Assembly (NCBI GenBank): GCA_035944135.1
Contig: DASZBM010000002.1
Span: 1,612,001 to 1,676,000 of the forward strand
Direction of reading: 5' to 3'
DNA from: Acidobacteriaceae bacterium
GTDB taxonomy: Bacteria > Acidobacteriota > Terriglobia > Terriglobales > Acidobacteriaceae
Length of the DNA: 64,000 nt
Shown: positions 7,688 through 16,371 of the stretch, piece after piece
Position numbering within the stretch: position 1 is the stretch's first letter
Layout: every line of letters begins with the position of its first letter
The notes under the pieces: generated by a model
What the model saw: the letters and a program-made list of their open reading frames with translations, nothing else
Told to the model about the DNA's origin: nothing
The model's database searches: none
Position numbers and translations under genes: made by a program

Positions 7688-8743
7688 TCAGGATTTTTTG
7701 AGGATATCGCGCAGGCGGGCGATGATTTTGGCGACCTGCGCGTCGTTGTGGTAGCCGCTGCGCTCGGCCCGGACGCGGCCGGCGGCGGCGATGCGGGTGC
7801 GGGAGGCTTCGTCGGGAAGATAGCGGCGGATTTTTTCGACGCATTCCTGGATGCCCTCGAAGAAGACTGCCTCTTCGTCTTCGACGAAACGGGCGAGGTG
7901 GCCGGGGGAGCGCTCGACGAGCAGGAAGCCTTCGCATGCGGCGATCTCGAAGCTCTTGTGCGCGAACTCGTCGTGGTTGGAGTGGGTGAGAAAGCTGAGG
8001 TTGATTTTGGCGCGCCAGATGGCTTCGCGGTAGTCGCGGCCGTAGAGTTCCCTGCCCGTGTAGATGGCCTGCTGGGCCTCGGGTGTGAGGCGCTCACGCC
8101 AGACGGAGCTGCCGGAGATGGTGACGGGGAGGCCGAATTCCTTCCAGAGGCGGGTGAGAAAGCCGGCGCGGTCATCGTACGGCGTGCCGATGAAGGAGAC
8201 GCCGCTGGTGCGGTCGGCGTCGCTCCAGCCGGGGGGCGGCGGGAAGTGGATGGTGGGTTCGTATGCGGTCTGGATTTTGAGGACGTCGCGGGCGCCGTGC
8301 TCGCGGTATTCGAGGACGTTTTTGTCGCGCTGGACGACGTGGAGATCGAAATGAGTGAGGTCTTTTTTGTAGAGACGCCAGCCTGGGTCGCCACGGACGC
8401 CGAAGACGTTGTCGATCATGTAGCTGACGCTGACAATGCCCATGCGGCGGAGTTTGCCGAGGATCCGGGGCTGGAGGGAGAGGAGCTTGTCGGCCCAGAA
8501 GATGTCGGGGCGCTCCCGTTCGGCGGCGGCGAGGATGTCGCGGTTGAGGCGCGTGACGCCGGGGCCGACCTGGGCGCGGTGAACGATTTTTTTGACGAGC
8601 GCGCTGGAGGGTTCGTACTCGTAAGCGTTGATGGGGATAACGGTGTGGCCCTGGCGCTCGAGCGCCCAGAGGCGGTAGAGCGAGGAGTCGTTGGGCGAGA
8701 GGCCAGAGGCGTAGAGGATTTTTAGCGGGCGTTCGGCAGGCAT
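7688..8743 (-). CDS. CgeB-like glycosyltransferase
   Basis: About 351 residues of a GT-B-type glycosyltransferase related to the spore-protein CgeB/DUF3880 group. The N-terminal LKILYASGLSPNDSSLYR begins the first Rossmann-like half. The C-terminal half contains HKSFEIAACEGFLLVERSPG followed by FVEDEEAVFF, the donor-binding signature of this group. It probably transfers a sugar from a nucleotide donor to an envelope or exported acceptor; donor and acceptor cannot be named. I prefer the ATG at 8743, seven bases after the stop of the upstream MgtE-domain gene, with GAGGG upstream. A GTG at 8761 would overlap that gene by 11 bases. Confidence 0.82.
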   Translation of the reverse strand: MPAERPLKILYASGLSPNDSSLYRLWALERQGHTVIPINAYEYEPSSALVKKIVHRAQVGPGVTRLNRDILAAAERERPDIFWADKLLSLQPRILGKLRRMGIVSVSYMIDNVFGVRGDPGWRLYKKDLTHFDLHVVQRDKNVLEYREHGARDVLKIQTAYEPTIHFPPPPGWSDADRTSGVSFIGTPYDDRAGFLTRLWKEFGLPVTISGSSVWRERLTPEAQQAIYTGRELYGRDYREAIWRAKINLSFLTHSNHDEFAHKSFEIAACEGFLLVERSPGHLARFVEDEEAVFFEGIQECVEKIRRYLPDEASRTRIAAAGRVRAERSGYHNDAQVAKIIARLRDILKKS

Positions 8744-8750
8744 GCTGCGA

Positions 8751-10016
8751 TCAGCCCTCACGCAGCGCTGCGATCACCTGCTCGGCGTGGATGACGCCGG
8801 CGACGTGTCGGGTGGCATTTACCACGGGCAACGAGCGCAGGTTGTACTTGTCGAAGAGCTCGGCGACCTCGGCGTCGCGCGCGTGCAGACCGCAGGAGAC
8901 GATGTGGCCTTCGGAGAGCGAGGAGAGTTTGGCATCAGGCTGCGCTAACAGAAGACGGGGCAGCATGACGACATCATTGAGCTTCTCCTCGTCATCGAGC
9001 AGGTAGATTTCGGAGATGGTGTCGGGGTCGCCTTCGAACCGGCGGAGGGCATCGATGGCCTCGGCGACGGTTGCCTCGCGGGAGACGCTGATGAAGTCCG
9101 TGGTCATGCGACCCGCGGCGGTTTCCGCCGAGAACTCGAGGAGTTCTTCGACATCCTGGCGCTCCTCGGGCTCCATCTCCTCGAGGATCTTTTCGGACTC
9201 TTCCTCGCTGAGTTCGGCGAGGACATCGGCGGCGGCGCCGGGGTCCATCTCCTCGATGATGTCTGCTGCGCGCTCGGAGTCCATGCGCTGCAGTAGTTCC
9301 TTTTGAACCCGTGGATCGATCTCTTCGAGGGCCTCGGCGGCGGTCTGTTCGGGGAGGCTCGTGAAGACCGCTTCGCGTTCAGCAGGTGCGAGTTCTTCAA
9401 GAATGTCGGCGATGTCGGACGGGTGCAGCTTGGCGAGGCGTTCCTGACCGATCTTGAGGCGAACTCGGCGCGCAGGGTCGCGCTCGATGACGTCCACGCA
9501 GCTCCACGGGATGACGCGCGAGGGAATGCTGCTGACGATGGTATCGATTGTGCCTGCGGGAAGGCCTTTGAGCAGGCGGCGAGCGGCGCCGCGCAGGCCG
9601 ATTTCGACGTCTTGAATCAGGAGAGTTGTGGTGCGTGCGCCTCCTCCGTCCTCGGTCCAGGCGAGGTTGACGTCGTTCACGCGAACGACCTTGCGGCCAT
9701 CGACGTCGATGATTTGCTGATCGAGCAGGTCACGTTCGAGCAGGAGGGTGTCTCGAAGGCTCGGGACGGGATGAGGTTTGGCGTTGGTGCGGAGGCGTTT
9801 GGGCGAAGCGCCGGGATTATCCAGTTCCTCAATGGCGACCATGAAGCGGTCAGCCTTGCCGCGTTTAGAAAGCAGCAGACCCGAGACCCGATTTGCATCC
9901 TTGCCAACGTCAACTGCGAGCTCCTGCACGTGGCCGTAACTATGGCCGGAGGAGTCCACGACCTGCATGCCGACAAGCATGGCTACCGAGGTCGGATTGG
10001 TCGCGGCGTTTTCCAT
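8751..10016 (-). CDS. Soluble PRC-barrel / MgtE-N / CBS protein (Mg2+ sensor-like, no channel)
   Basis: A 421-residue protein without any membrane helix. Residues about 9-70 resemble a PRC-barrel (MQVVDSSG..YGHV) and a second similar block follows to about 170. Residues about 190-295 are the acidic helical MgtE-N superhelix (LHPSDIADILEELAP and repeated DIIEEMDPG, ILEEMEPEER units), which binds Mg2+ in MgtE. Residues 300-421 are two CBS domains. The MgtE membrane pore is absent, so the protein may act as a cytoplasmic regulator of a separate transporter, most simply the Nramp-related protein three genes downstream. The frame extends upstream to 10118, but the ATG at 10016 has an AGGGA site 5 bases away and starts a sensible N-terminus. 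First gene of the block. Confidence 0.85.
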   Translation of the reverse strand: MENAATNPTSVAMLVGMQVVDSSGHSYGHVQELAVDVGKDANRVSGLLLSKRGKADRFMVAIEELDNPGASPKRLRTNAKPHPVPSLRDTLLLERDLLDQQIIDVDGRKVVRVNDVNLAWTEDGGGARTTTLLIQDVEIGLRGAARRLLKGLPAGTIDTIVSSIPSRVIPWSCVDVIERDPARRVRLKIGQERLAKLHPSDIADILEELAPAEREAVFTSLPEQTAAEALEEIDPRVQKELLQRMDSERAADIIEEMDPGAAADVLAELSEEESEKILEEMEPEERQDVEELLEFSAETAAGRMTTDFISVSREATVAEAIDALRRFEGDPDTISEIYLLDDEEKLNDVVMLPRLLLAQPDAKLSSLSEGHIVSCGLHARDAEVAELFDKYNLRSLPVVNATRHVAGVIHAEQVIAALREG

Positions 10017-10111
10017 GAGTCCCTGAATCTTTTCTAACCCTAATCCATCACGCGCGACGGATGCACTCCGCGAGTGTAGAGGCAGTCTATCGGATGCTAC
10101 TGCACAGCAAA

Positions 10112-10135
10112 CAGCCACCGCTTGGGCGGTGGCTG
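10112..10135 (-). terminator. Candidate terminator after lemA
   Basis: A perfect 10-bp stem (CAGCCACCGC / GCGGTGGCTG) with a 4-base loop lies 22 bases after the LemA stop on the minus strand. It is followed by TTTGCTGT, a short T-tract. Confidence 0.6.
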
Positions 10136-10156
10136 CGCGGTCTGGTGTAAGGACCG

Positions 10157-10729
10157 CTATTTGCTGAAGTCCACAGTCGGCACCTGGCTGTTCTGCGGGT
10201 TGCCCTTGAAGTATTCGTCACGCACAGGGAATCGAGCGCCCGCCCAGAGGCTATTGGGAAACTGCTGGACGTACGTGTTATAGGCCCGGAGGGTTTCGTT
10301 ATAACGGCGGCGGGCAACGGCGATGCGGTTCTCTGTACCGGCCAGTTCGTCCTCGAGGCGCATGAACTGATCGTTGCCCTTCAGGTTCGGATACTCCTCC
10401 TGCAGGCGATAAAGGGGGCCAAGCGCCACGTCCAGACGCTGGTTGGCATTAATGCTGGAGGCGCGATCAGAGCCCGAGGCGAGGACGGCCGCGCGGGCGT
10501 TCGCGATGTTCGTGAGGACGGTCTCTTCCTCCTTGACATAGCCCTTGACGCTGGCGACCAGGTTCGGAATGAGATCAAGCCGGCGTTGTTGTTCGATGTC
10601 GACCTGTGAATAGGCGCTATTGACCTGCTCATTCAGTTGCACCATGTGGTTCCTGGAACTGACATAGCTGCCACCGACCAAGAGAGCCACCAACACGACT
10701 ACTACAAGTGCTACCCAGGCACCTTTCAT
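10157..10729 (-). CDS. lemA: LemA family protein
   Basis: A 190-residue membrane-anchored protein. One N-terminal transmembrane helix (residues about 5-25) is followed by the all-helical LemA domain, with LNEQVNSAYSQVDIEQQRR, the RLDLIPNLVASVKGY signature, and RYNETLRAYNTYVQQFPN near the end. The family is widespread and its biochemical role is unresolved; the bulk is predicted to lie outside the membrane. An AAGGAAG ribosome site precedes the ATG. It lies directly downstream of a TPM-domain gene on the same strand, a pairing that recurs in many bacteria and suggests a joint envelope function. Confidence 0.95.
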   Translation of the reverse strand: MKGAWVALVVVVLVALLVGGSYVSSRNHMVQLNEQVNSAYSQVDIEQQRRLDLIPNLVASVKGYVKEEETVLTNIANARAAVLASGSDRASSINANQRLDVALGPLYRLQEEYPNLKGNDQFMRLEDELAGTENRIAVARRRYNETLRAYNTYVQQFPNSLWAGARFPVRDEYFKGNPQNSQVPTVDFSK

Positions 10730-10774
10730 GTTCTTCCTTTCGTGCGCTTTGCGCTTGAACTCAGATTACTTGAA

Positions 10775-11566
10775 CTACCAGTCGCCGCTGGCACCGCCGC
10801 CACCAGAGCCCCCACCGAAACCGCCGCCGAAGTCGTCGTTACCCCCGCCGCCCCCGCCACCACCACCGCCGCCCCCACCCCAGCCGCCACGACCTCCTCC
10901 GCCCATCATGTTTCCGAGGATGAACCAGGGCAACCAGCCGCCGCCGCGACGGCCGCTGCCGAACATGAAGAACAGAATGACGAAGAAAATAATGACGCCG
11001 AGCCAGTCATTGCGACCACGCTGCGGAGCGGGCTGACGGACGGGATGCTGCAGAGGGGTGAGAGTTACGTGTGCGTCAGCGGCGATAACGTTGGCAATCT
11101 GCTGCTCAGCTTCGAGCAGACCAGGACCGTACTCACCACGCTGCAGGTACGGCACCATCGTGCGGCCGATGTCACCGACCTTTGCGTCGTTGAGGATACC
11201 CTCAAGCCCATAGCCGACCTCGATGCGGCGTTTGCGGTCATTAATCGCAAGGATCATGAGCAGGCCGCGGTCGGTGTCTTTGGCACCGACCTTCCATTTG
11301 TCTTCGAGGTCTGTCGCGAACTCCTCGATGCTTTCGCCCTGCAGGGAGTGGATCGTGACAATGATGACTTTGGCGTGGGCCTGTTGCCAGAGTTCCCCGC
11401 TGAGCTGCTCCATTTCCTGCTTCGAGCCGGCGTCGATGACCCCGGCGAAATCCTGCACGTAGCTGGTGGGCTGGGGAAGCTGGCTGACAGTTTCGGCGTA
11501 CGCGCCAACGCAGCGGACCGCGGTGACGATGAGAAGCAGGACGCTCAGACGCCGGAGAGTTCGCAC
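10775..11566 (-). CDS. TPM domain protein (YgcG-like) with glycine-rich tail
   Basis: About 263 residues: signal peptide, then a TPM/phosphatase-like domain (VQDFAGVIDAG ... VIIVTIHSLQGESIEEFATDL ... KDTDRGLLMILAINDRKRRI ... YGLEGILND), one transmembrane helix (WLGVIIFFVILFFMF) and an extreme glycine tail that gives the poly-C runs near 10850. The domain probably faces the periplasm; the family is linked to thylakoid repair in plants and is of unknown role in bacteria. The frame begins at a TTG at 11608, but that codon lies inside the terminator hairpin of the upstream gene. I therefore favour the GTG at 11566, which gives MRTLRRLSVLLLI as a signal peptide start. LemA follows 45 bases downstream. 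Confidence 0.88.
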   Translation of the reverse strand: MRTLRRLSVLLLIVTAVRCVGAYAETVSQLPQPTSYVQDFAGVIDAGSKQEMEQLSGELWQQAHAKVIIVTIHSLQGESIEEFATDLEDKWKVGAKDTDRGLLMILAINDRKRRIEVGYGLEGILNDAKVGDIGRTMVPYLQRGEYGPGLLEAEQQIANVIAADAHVTLTPLQHPVRQPAPQRGRNDWLGVIIFFVILFFMFGSGRRGGGWLPWFILGNMMGGGGRGGWGGGGGGGGGGGGGNDDFGGGFGGGSGGGGASGDW

Positions 11567-11594
11567 AAGCCTATCGTACGCTGCGCAAAGAGAA

Positions 11595-11622
11595 AGCCCC
11601 TGCAGCAATGGCCACAGGGGCT
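11595..11622 (-). terminator. Candidate terminator after the DUF4142 gene
   Basis: Perfect 8-bp arms (AGCCCCTG / CAGGGGCT) with a 12-base loop, followed on the minus strand by TTCTCTTT. It lies 26 bases after the stop of the DUF4142 gene and separates it from the TPM gene. Confidence 0.65.
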
Positions 11623-11647
11623 GCGTGATGAGTCGATGAGAGGCCGG

Positions 11648-12160
11648 CTACAGCTTCTTCTTCAGGTCGTAGGCCATGTTCTTATGAGCGGCTACGACGC
11701 TCTTGCCCTGCTCGACGGACGTGCGGAACTTGGCGTCCTTGGTGTCCTTCACCTCTTTGGTAAAGGCGTCAAGATCCTTGCCGTGATCGCTGACCATATC
11801 ATCGATGTACTTCTTATCGAAGTCATTGCCGGACCGGCCCTGCAGGTCGTCGTACTCCTTCTGTGCGTCAGAGCTAAGGGCTGTGGGCGCTGCGATTCCC
11901 CACGATTCTGCATAGGGTTTCATCTTTTCAGTAAGCTTCGTATGGTCAGTGACCATGCGCCGACCGAAGTTTTTGACGGCGGGATTTGTGGCTTTCTGCT
12001 CAGCGAGCTTGCCGAGTTGGATCTCGTCGTAGTTACCTTGCGAGGCGTTCGTGAGGAACTGCTTGTCCTGGTCGGTGGCCTGGGCCTTCGATGTCTGCGT
12101 GAACATCAGTGCTGTTGCGCCCATGGCAGCGCAGCACATGAAATAGCTAACCCGTTTCAT
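11648..12160 (-). CDS. Exported DUF4142 protein
   Basis: A 170-residue protein with a signal peptide (MKRVSYFMCCAAMGATALMF..SKAQA) and one DUF4142 four-helix, ferritin-like domain: DKQFLTNASQGNYDEIQLGKLA, then KNFGRRMVTDHTKLTEKMK, then YIDDMVSDHGKDLDAFTKEV. The family is periplasmic and of unresolved function, and is common in soil bacteria in many paralogues, often stress-linked. The ATG at 12160 has an AGGAG site; the open frame reaches 12280 but the extra part is arginine-rich noise. Divergent from oligopeptidase B with a 129-base shared upstream region. A terminator-like hairpin closes the gene. Confidence 0.92.
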   Translation of the reverse strand: MKRVSYFMCCAAMGATALMFTQTSKAQATDQDKQFLTNASQGNYDEIQLGKLAEQKATNPAVKNFGRRMVTDHTKLTEKMKPYAESWGIAAPTALSSDAQKEYDDLQGRSGNDFDKKYIDDMVSDHGKDLDAFTKEVKDTKDAKFRTSVEQGKSVVAAHKNMAYDLKKKL

Positions 12161-12289
12161 TTTTCGTCTCCTGGGCGCGGGCAGGCCGCGCCTCATAAAT
12201 GGCACACGATAGTGTGAGGCCGGGGACTCACTGCGCGTTGCATCGCATTCCGCAACCCATATCGATATCCTGTACATCATCGGAGATTT

Positions 12290-14410
12290 ATGCAGACCAC
12301 AACTGACCTACAGCCACCCGTTGCAGACCGTGAACCACGCACAACCTCGATCCACTCGACTGAGCTGCGTGATGATTACGCGTGGATGCGAGACAAGGAG
12401 AGCCCTCGCGTGCTGGACTACCTGCGGGCCGAAAATGCGTATACGGCCGCGATGATGGCGGGCACGGAAGAGCTGCAGAAACAGCTCTATGATGAGATTC
12501 TGTCGCACATCAAGGAAGATGATGTCTCGGTGCCTTACCGCGACGGCGAGTGGGAATACCTGGCGCGCACGGAGAAAGGCTTGCAGTATCCGCGATATTG
12601 CCGGCGGCCAGCGGGGTCGGCGGCGAGCTTGTATTCCACGGAGATTTCGCCGGGCGAGGCGGTGATCCTGGATGTAAACCGGCTTGCCGAAGGGCAACCG
12701 TTTATGGCGATTGGCGACAGCGCTGTGAGCCCCGACGGAAAGCTGCTGGCGTACACAACAGACAACACGGGATTCCGGCAATACACGCTGCACATCAAGG
12801 ACCTGTCGACAGGAAAGGTGCTCGGCGACACGGCGGAAAGGGTTGGATCGCTGGCGTGGGCCGCGGATTCGAAGACGCTGTTTTACTCGACTGAAGACGA
12901 GCAGACGAAGCGGCAGGATCGGCTGTTCCGCCATCGGGTGGGCGATTCGGCGAGTGCGGACGTGGAGGTATTTCATGAGCCGGATGAGCGCTTCAACTTA
13001 GGCGTGGGGCGGACGCGGGACCGCAAGTACCTGCTGCTGCAGATTGGCAGTCATACAACGAGCGAGAACTGGTTCGTTTCGAGCGCGAATCCGGAGCAGC
13101 AGTTCAAGCTGATTGCTCCGCGCGTCGATGACGAGGAGTATTACGTCGATCATCGCGATGGATACTTCTACATTCGCTCGAACCGTGAGGCTGAACAGTT
13201 CAAGCTGATGCGAACGCCGGTGGACGCAGCGGACCGCGAACACTGGGAGGAGTTGCTGCCGGAGCACAAGGATGCGCCATTCGAAGATTTTGACCTGTTC
13301 CAGAACTTTCTAGTTGCAGGGTATCGCGAGCGCGGATTGCCGGTGCTGCGGGTGTTCTCCCTGGAGGGTGAAGGGCGCCCGGTAGCGCCGCGGGACATAC
13401 GCTTCCCTGACCCGGCGTACACGGCCTTCAGCGAAATTAATCGCGACTTCAACGCGAAGACGTTTCGCTATGCGTATCAGTCGCTGGTGCGGCCGTCGTC
13501 AGTGTTCGAGTACGAGATTGCGACGGGCACGTCGACGCTACTGAAGCAACACGAGGTTCCGGGCGGATTCGACGCGGCAAATTACCAGTCGGAGCGGCTA
13601 TGGTTTCGTGCGCACGATGGCACCGAGGTGCCGGTCTCGCTGGTGTACCGGCGAAGTGCGTTCGAGAAGAACGGCAAAAATCCGCTGTACGTGTACGGTT
13701 ATGGAAGCTACGGATATCCGCTGCCGCTCGGATTCTCGGCGTCACGTCTTGCGTTGCTCGATCGTGGGCTCGTTGTAGCGTATGCGCACATTCGCGGCGG
13801 CGGTGAGTTGGGTGATCCGTGGCACGACGCCGGCAAGATGATGCAGAAGCAGAATACGTTTACGGATTTCATCGAGACCGTAGAGTTCCTGGTACGCGGG
13901 GGTTATGGCGATCCGTCGCGTGTCGCGATTGAAGGTGGGAGTGCGGGCGGTCTGCTGATGGGAGCGGCTGTGAACCTTGCGATCGAAGCCGGAAAGCCGA
14001 ACCTGTTCCGTGCAGTTTTGTCGCATGTGCCGTTCGTGGATGTGATGAACACGATGCTGGATGCTTCCCTTCCCTTGACGGTCGGCGAGTATGAGGAGTG
14101 GGGCAATCCGAATGAGCCCGAAGCATTCGCCTACATGCGCGGCTACTCTCCCTATGACAACCTGCGCAAGGCTGAGTATCCGGCGATGCTGGTGAAGACA
14201 AGCCTGAATGACTCGCAGGTGATGTACTGGGAGCCGGCGAAGTATGTCGCCAAGATGCGCACGTTGAAGACAAATGATACGTCGCTACTGCTGCACATCA
14301 ACATGGATGCGGGCCATGGCGGCGCGTCGGGGCGTTACGACTATTTGAAAGAGATTGCGTTTGACGATGCATTCCTTCTGCGGGAGTTGGGCGCAGAGAA
14401 ACGGATCTAA
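12290..14410 (+). CDS. ptrB: Oligopeptidase B (S9A serine peptidase)
   Basis: A 706-residue cytoplasmic prolyl-oligopeptidase family member that cleaves short peptides after Arg or Lys in the best-studied relatives. The N-terminal half (about residues 10-420) is a seven-bladed propeller that restricts access. The C-terminal half is an alpha/beta hydrolase with nucleophile S551 in EGGSAGG, D641 in SLNDSQV and H676 in DAGHGGASGR. The conserved DDYAWMRDKESPRVLDYLRAE start and AHIRGGGELG are typical of oligopeptidase B. A CGGAG ribosome site lies before the ATG. Length and all catalytic residues are normal, so it should be active. Convergent with the ABC exporter gene, 12 bases apart. Confidence 0.95.
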   Translation: MQTTTDLQPPVADREPRTTSIHSTELRDDYAWMRDKESPRVLDYLRAENAYTAAMMAGTEELQKQLYDEILSHIKEDDVSVPYRDGEWEYLARTEKGLQYPRYCRRPAGSAASLYSTEISPGEAVILDVNRLAEGQPFMAIGDSAVSPDGKLLAYTTDNTGFRQYTLHIKDLSTGKVLGDTAERVGSLAWAADSKTLFYSTEDEQTKRQDRLFRHRVGDSASADVEVFHEPDERFNLGVGRTRDRKYLLLQIGSHTTSENWFVSSANPEQQFKLIAPRVDDEEYYVDHRDGYFYIRSNREAEQFKLMRTPVDAADREHWEELLPEHKDAPFEDFDLFQNFLVAGYRERGLPVLRVFSLEGEGRPVAPRDIRFPDPAYTAFSEINRDFNAKTFRYAYQSLVRPSSVFEYEIATGTSTLLKQHEVPGGFDAANYQSERLWFRAHDGTEVPVSLVYRRSAFEKNGKNPLYVYGYGSYGYPLPLGFSASRLALLDRGLVVAYAHIRGGGELGDPWHDAGKMMQKQNTFTDFIETVEFLVRGGYGDPSRVAIEGGSAGGLLMGAAVNLAIEAGKPNLFRAVLSHVPFVDVMNTMLDASLPLTVGEYEEWGNPNEPEAFAYMRGYSPYDNLRKAEYPAMLVKTSLNDSQVMYWEPAKYVAKMRTLKTNDTSLLLHINMDAGHGGASGRYDYLKEIAFDDAFLLRELGAEKRI

Positions 14411-14422
14411 GCGTAAAGTCGA

Positions 14423-16291
14423 TCAGCGCTCGACTTCTTCAGGAAGACCACCGTCGCCTTCGCCCGGAGCGAGGAAGAGGTTGGTCTCGAGACCGTGCTG
14501 GCGCGTGTAGAGGTCAAAGTAGCGGCCGCCGACTGCGTAAAGCTCCTCATGGGTGCCGCGCTCGATGATGCGGCCCTCTTCGACCACGAGTATCTGATCG
14601 GCGCGGCGAATCGTGGAGAGGCGGTGCGCGATGACGAATGTTGTGCGGCCCTGCATGAGGTAGCTGAGACCGTGCTGGATCATGGCTTCGCTCTCAGAGT
14701 CGAGCGAACTCGTGGCTTCGTCGAGGATGAGAATGCGCGGGTCGGCGAGGATAGCGCGCGCGATGGAAAGGCGCTGGCGCTGACCACCGGAGAGCTTTAC
14801 GCCGCGTTCGCCGACGATGGTCTCGTAGCCTTCGGGAAAGCGCTCGGCGAATTCATCCACGCGTGCAATGGAGCACGCCTGCTGGAACTGCTCTTCGGTC
14901 GCCGACGGCCGGGAGAACATGATGTTTTCGCGAATGGTTCCGTCGAAGAGGAAGGTCTCCTGCAGAACGACGCCGAGTTGACGGCGATAACTGCTGAGCC
15001 GGATCGTTGCGAGGTCCTGGCCGTCAATGAGCACGGCGCCAGATTGCGCGGTATGAAATCCGCAGACCAGGCTGATGATCGTGGACTTGCCGGAGCCGCT
15101 GGAACCGACGAGAGCGGTTACGGTGCCTGGCTGGGAGTGGAAGCTGACGTTGTGCAGCACCGGCTTGTCGGCGACGTAGGCGAAGCTGACGTCCTCGAAC
15201 CGCACGTCACCGCGGATGATGCCGGCATCGTGCGCACGGTTCGGGTCAGCGTCCTCGGCGTGCTCGCTCATCACTTCGCGTGTGCGGTCGAGGCCGGCCA
15301 TCGCTTCAGTCAGTTGTGTGCCGATCGCGACAAGTTGCACGAGAGGCGCGGTCATGAAGGCTAAAACCATCACATACGCGAAATAGCCACCCGTGGTTAG
15401 TCGGCCGATTGCGTGAAGGTGTGCGCCCATCCACATGACCACTACACCGACGACACCGAGAATGACGGTCGAGGAGAGTGTCATGAGCGATTGCGCGGTC
15501 AGCGAGCTGATGACATTGTTCAGCAGTCGGGCGACACCACCGGCGAAGACGTTGGCTTCGCTCGCCTCCGCGTGATAGCCCTTGACTACGCGGACGCCGC
15601 CCAGCGACTCGGTGAGTCGGCCAGTCACCTCAGCGTTGATTTTGGCGCGCTCGCGAAAGATCGGCCGAATGGTCTTGAACGCGCGCTGGAGCACGAGCGC
15701 GAAGGCAGTCATGATGACGAACGCGAGCAACGTCATGCTCACGCTGACATGCAGCAGATATGCGAACGCAAAGAGAGCCGTCAGCACCCCGCCAACGAAG
15801 TCCACAACGCCGGTACCGATGATGTTGCGCACGCCTTCAACGTCAGTCATGATGCGTGCGACAAGTGTGCCTGTGCGGTTCTCGTCGTAGAAGGCGACGG
15901 GCAGGCGACCGACATGCTGCTGCACCTGCTTCCGCAGTTCGGCGATCATGCGCTGGCCGGATTTCGAAAGCAGTTGCGTCAGGGCGTATGAGGTTACACC
16001 TTGAATTAGCGTGGCCAACAAGACAGCGCCAACGACAATGGGCAGCAGCCGCATGTGCCCAAGCGTGAATACCTGATCGATGAGCGGTTTGAAGGACAGG
16101 GGCAGAACCAGCGAACAGGCACGGTTCACAATCATGATGCAAAAGCAGCCGGCCATGAGCCAGCGGCGCGGCTTCACGAGCGTCCAGATCTCCGGCCAGA
16201 CGTCGCGAAACTTCACCTTCGGCCGCTTTGCCGTGAGATCGGCGCCGATTGCTTTGCCGGTGTTGCGTGATGGGCGATCAGCTGCCTTCAT
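14423..16291 (-). CDS. ABC exporter, fused permease-ATPase (MsbA/multidrug type)
   Basis: About 622 residues: a six-helix type IV permease domain (roughly residues 40-345) and one nucleotide-binding domain (375-600). Walker A is GSSGSGKST, the signature is LSGGQRQRLS, Walker B is ILILDEATSSLDSES and the switch histidine is in VIAHRLSTIRRAD. It would work as a homodimer exporting lipids or drugs across the inner membrane; MsbA-type lipid flipping is possible but not shown. The frame continues upstream to 16648, overlapping the next gene in an unlikely sequence; the ATG at 16291 after a G-rich stretch is the best start, 80 bases after the preceding gene on the same strand. Confidence 0.9.
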   Translation of the reverse strand: MKAADRPSRNTGKAIGADLTAKRPKVKFRDVWPEIWTLVKPRRWLMAGCFCIMIVNRACSLVLPLSFKPLIDQVFTLGHMRLLPIVVGAVLLATLIQGVTSYALTQLLSKSGQRMIAELRKQVQQHVGRLPVAFYDENRTGTLVARIMTDVEGVRNIIGTGVVDFVGGVLTALFAFAYLLHVSVSMTLLAFVIMTAFALVLQRAFKTIRPIFRERAKINAEVTGRLTESLGGVRVVKGYHAEASEANVFAGGVARLLNNVISSLTAQSLMTLSSTVILGVVGVVVMWMGAHLHAIGRLTTGGYFAYVMVLAFMTAPLVQLVAIGTQLTEAMAGLDRTREVMSEHAEDADPNRAHDAGIIRGDVRFEDVSFAYVADKPVLHNVSFHSQPGTVTALVGSSGSGKSTIISLVCGFHTAQSGAVLIDGQDLATIRLSSYRRQLGVVLQETFLFDGTIRENIMFSRPSATEEQFQQACSIARVDEFAERFPEGYETIVGERGVKLSGGQRQRLSIARAILADPRILILDEATSSLDSESEAMIQHGLSYLMQGRTTFVIAHRLSTIRRADQILVVEEGRIIERGTHEELYAVGGRYFDLYTRQHGLETNLFLAPGEGDGGLPEEVER

Positions 16292-16371
16292 GCCGCCCCC
16301 ACCGATGCCGTGTCTAAATCCGCCCATGTGTGTGTAAGTGTAGCCGCAGAGCGATGGTTCGAAGAATTCTT

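Noticed and set aside
7677-7937. N-terminal extension of the aldo/keto reductase
   Set aside because: Arg/Pro-rich antisense of the glycosyltransferase; ATG 7676 has GGAGG.
7748-8725. 325-codon plus-strand frame opposite the glycosyltransferase
   Set aside because: Ala/Gly/Asp/Val-rich mirror of a real minus-strand gene.
10830-10900. Poly-C/CCG microsatellite
   Set aside because: Explained by the glycine-rich C-terminus of the TPM protein on the minus strand, a normal trait of that family.
10637-12217. 526-codon plus-strand frame opposite the TPM and DUF4142 genes
   Set aside because: Antisense of the glycine-rich tail and neighbouring genes; the minus-strand genes have clear families.
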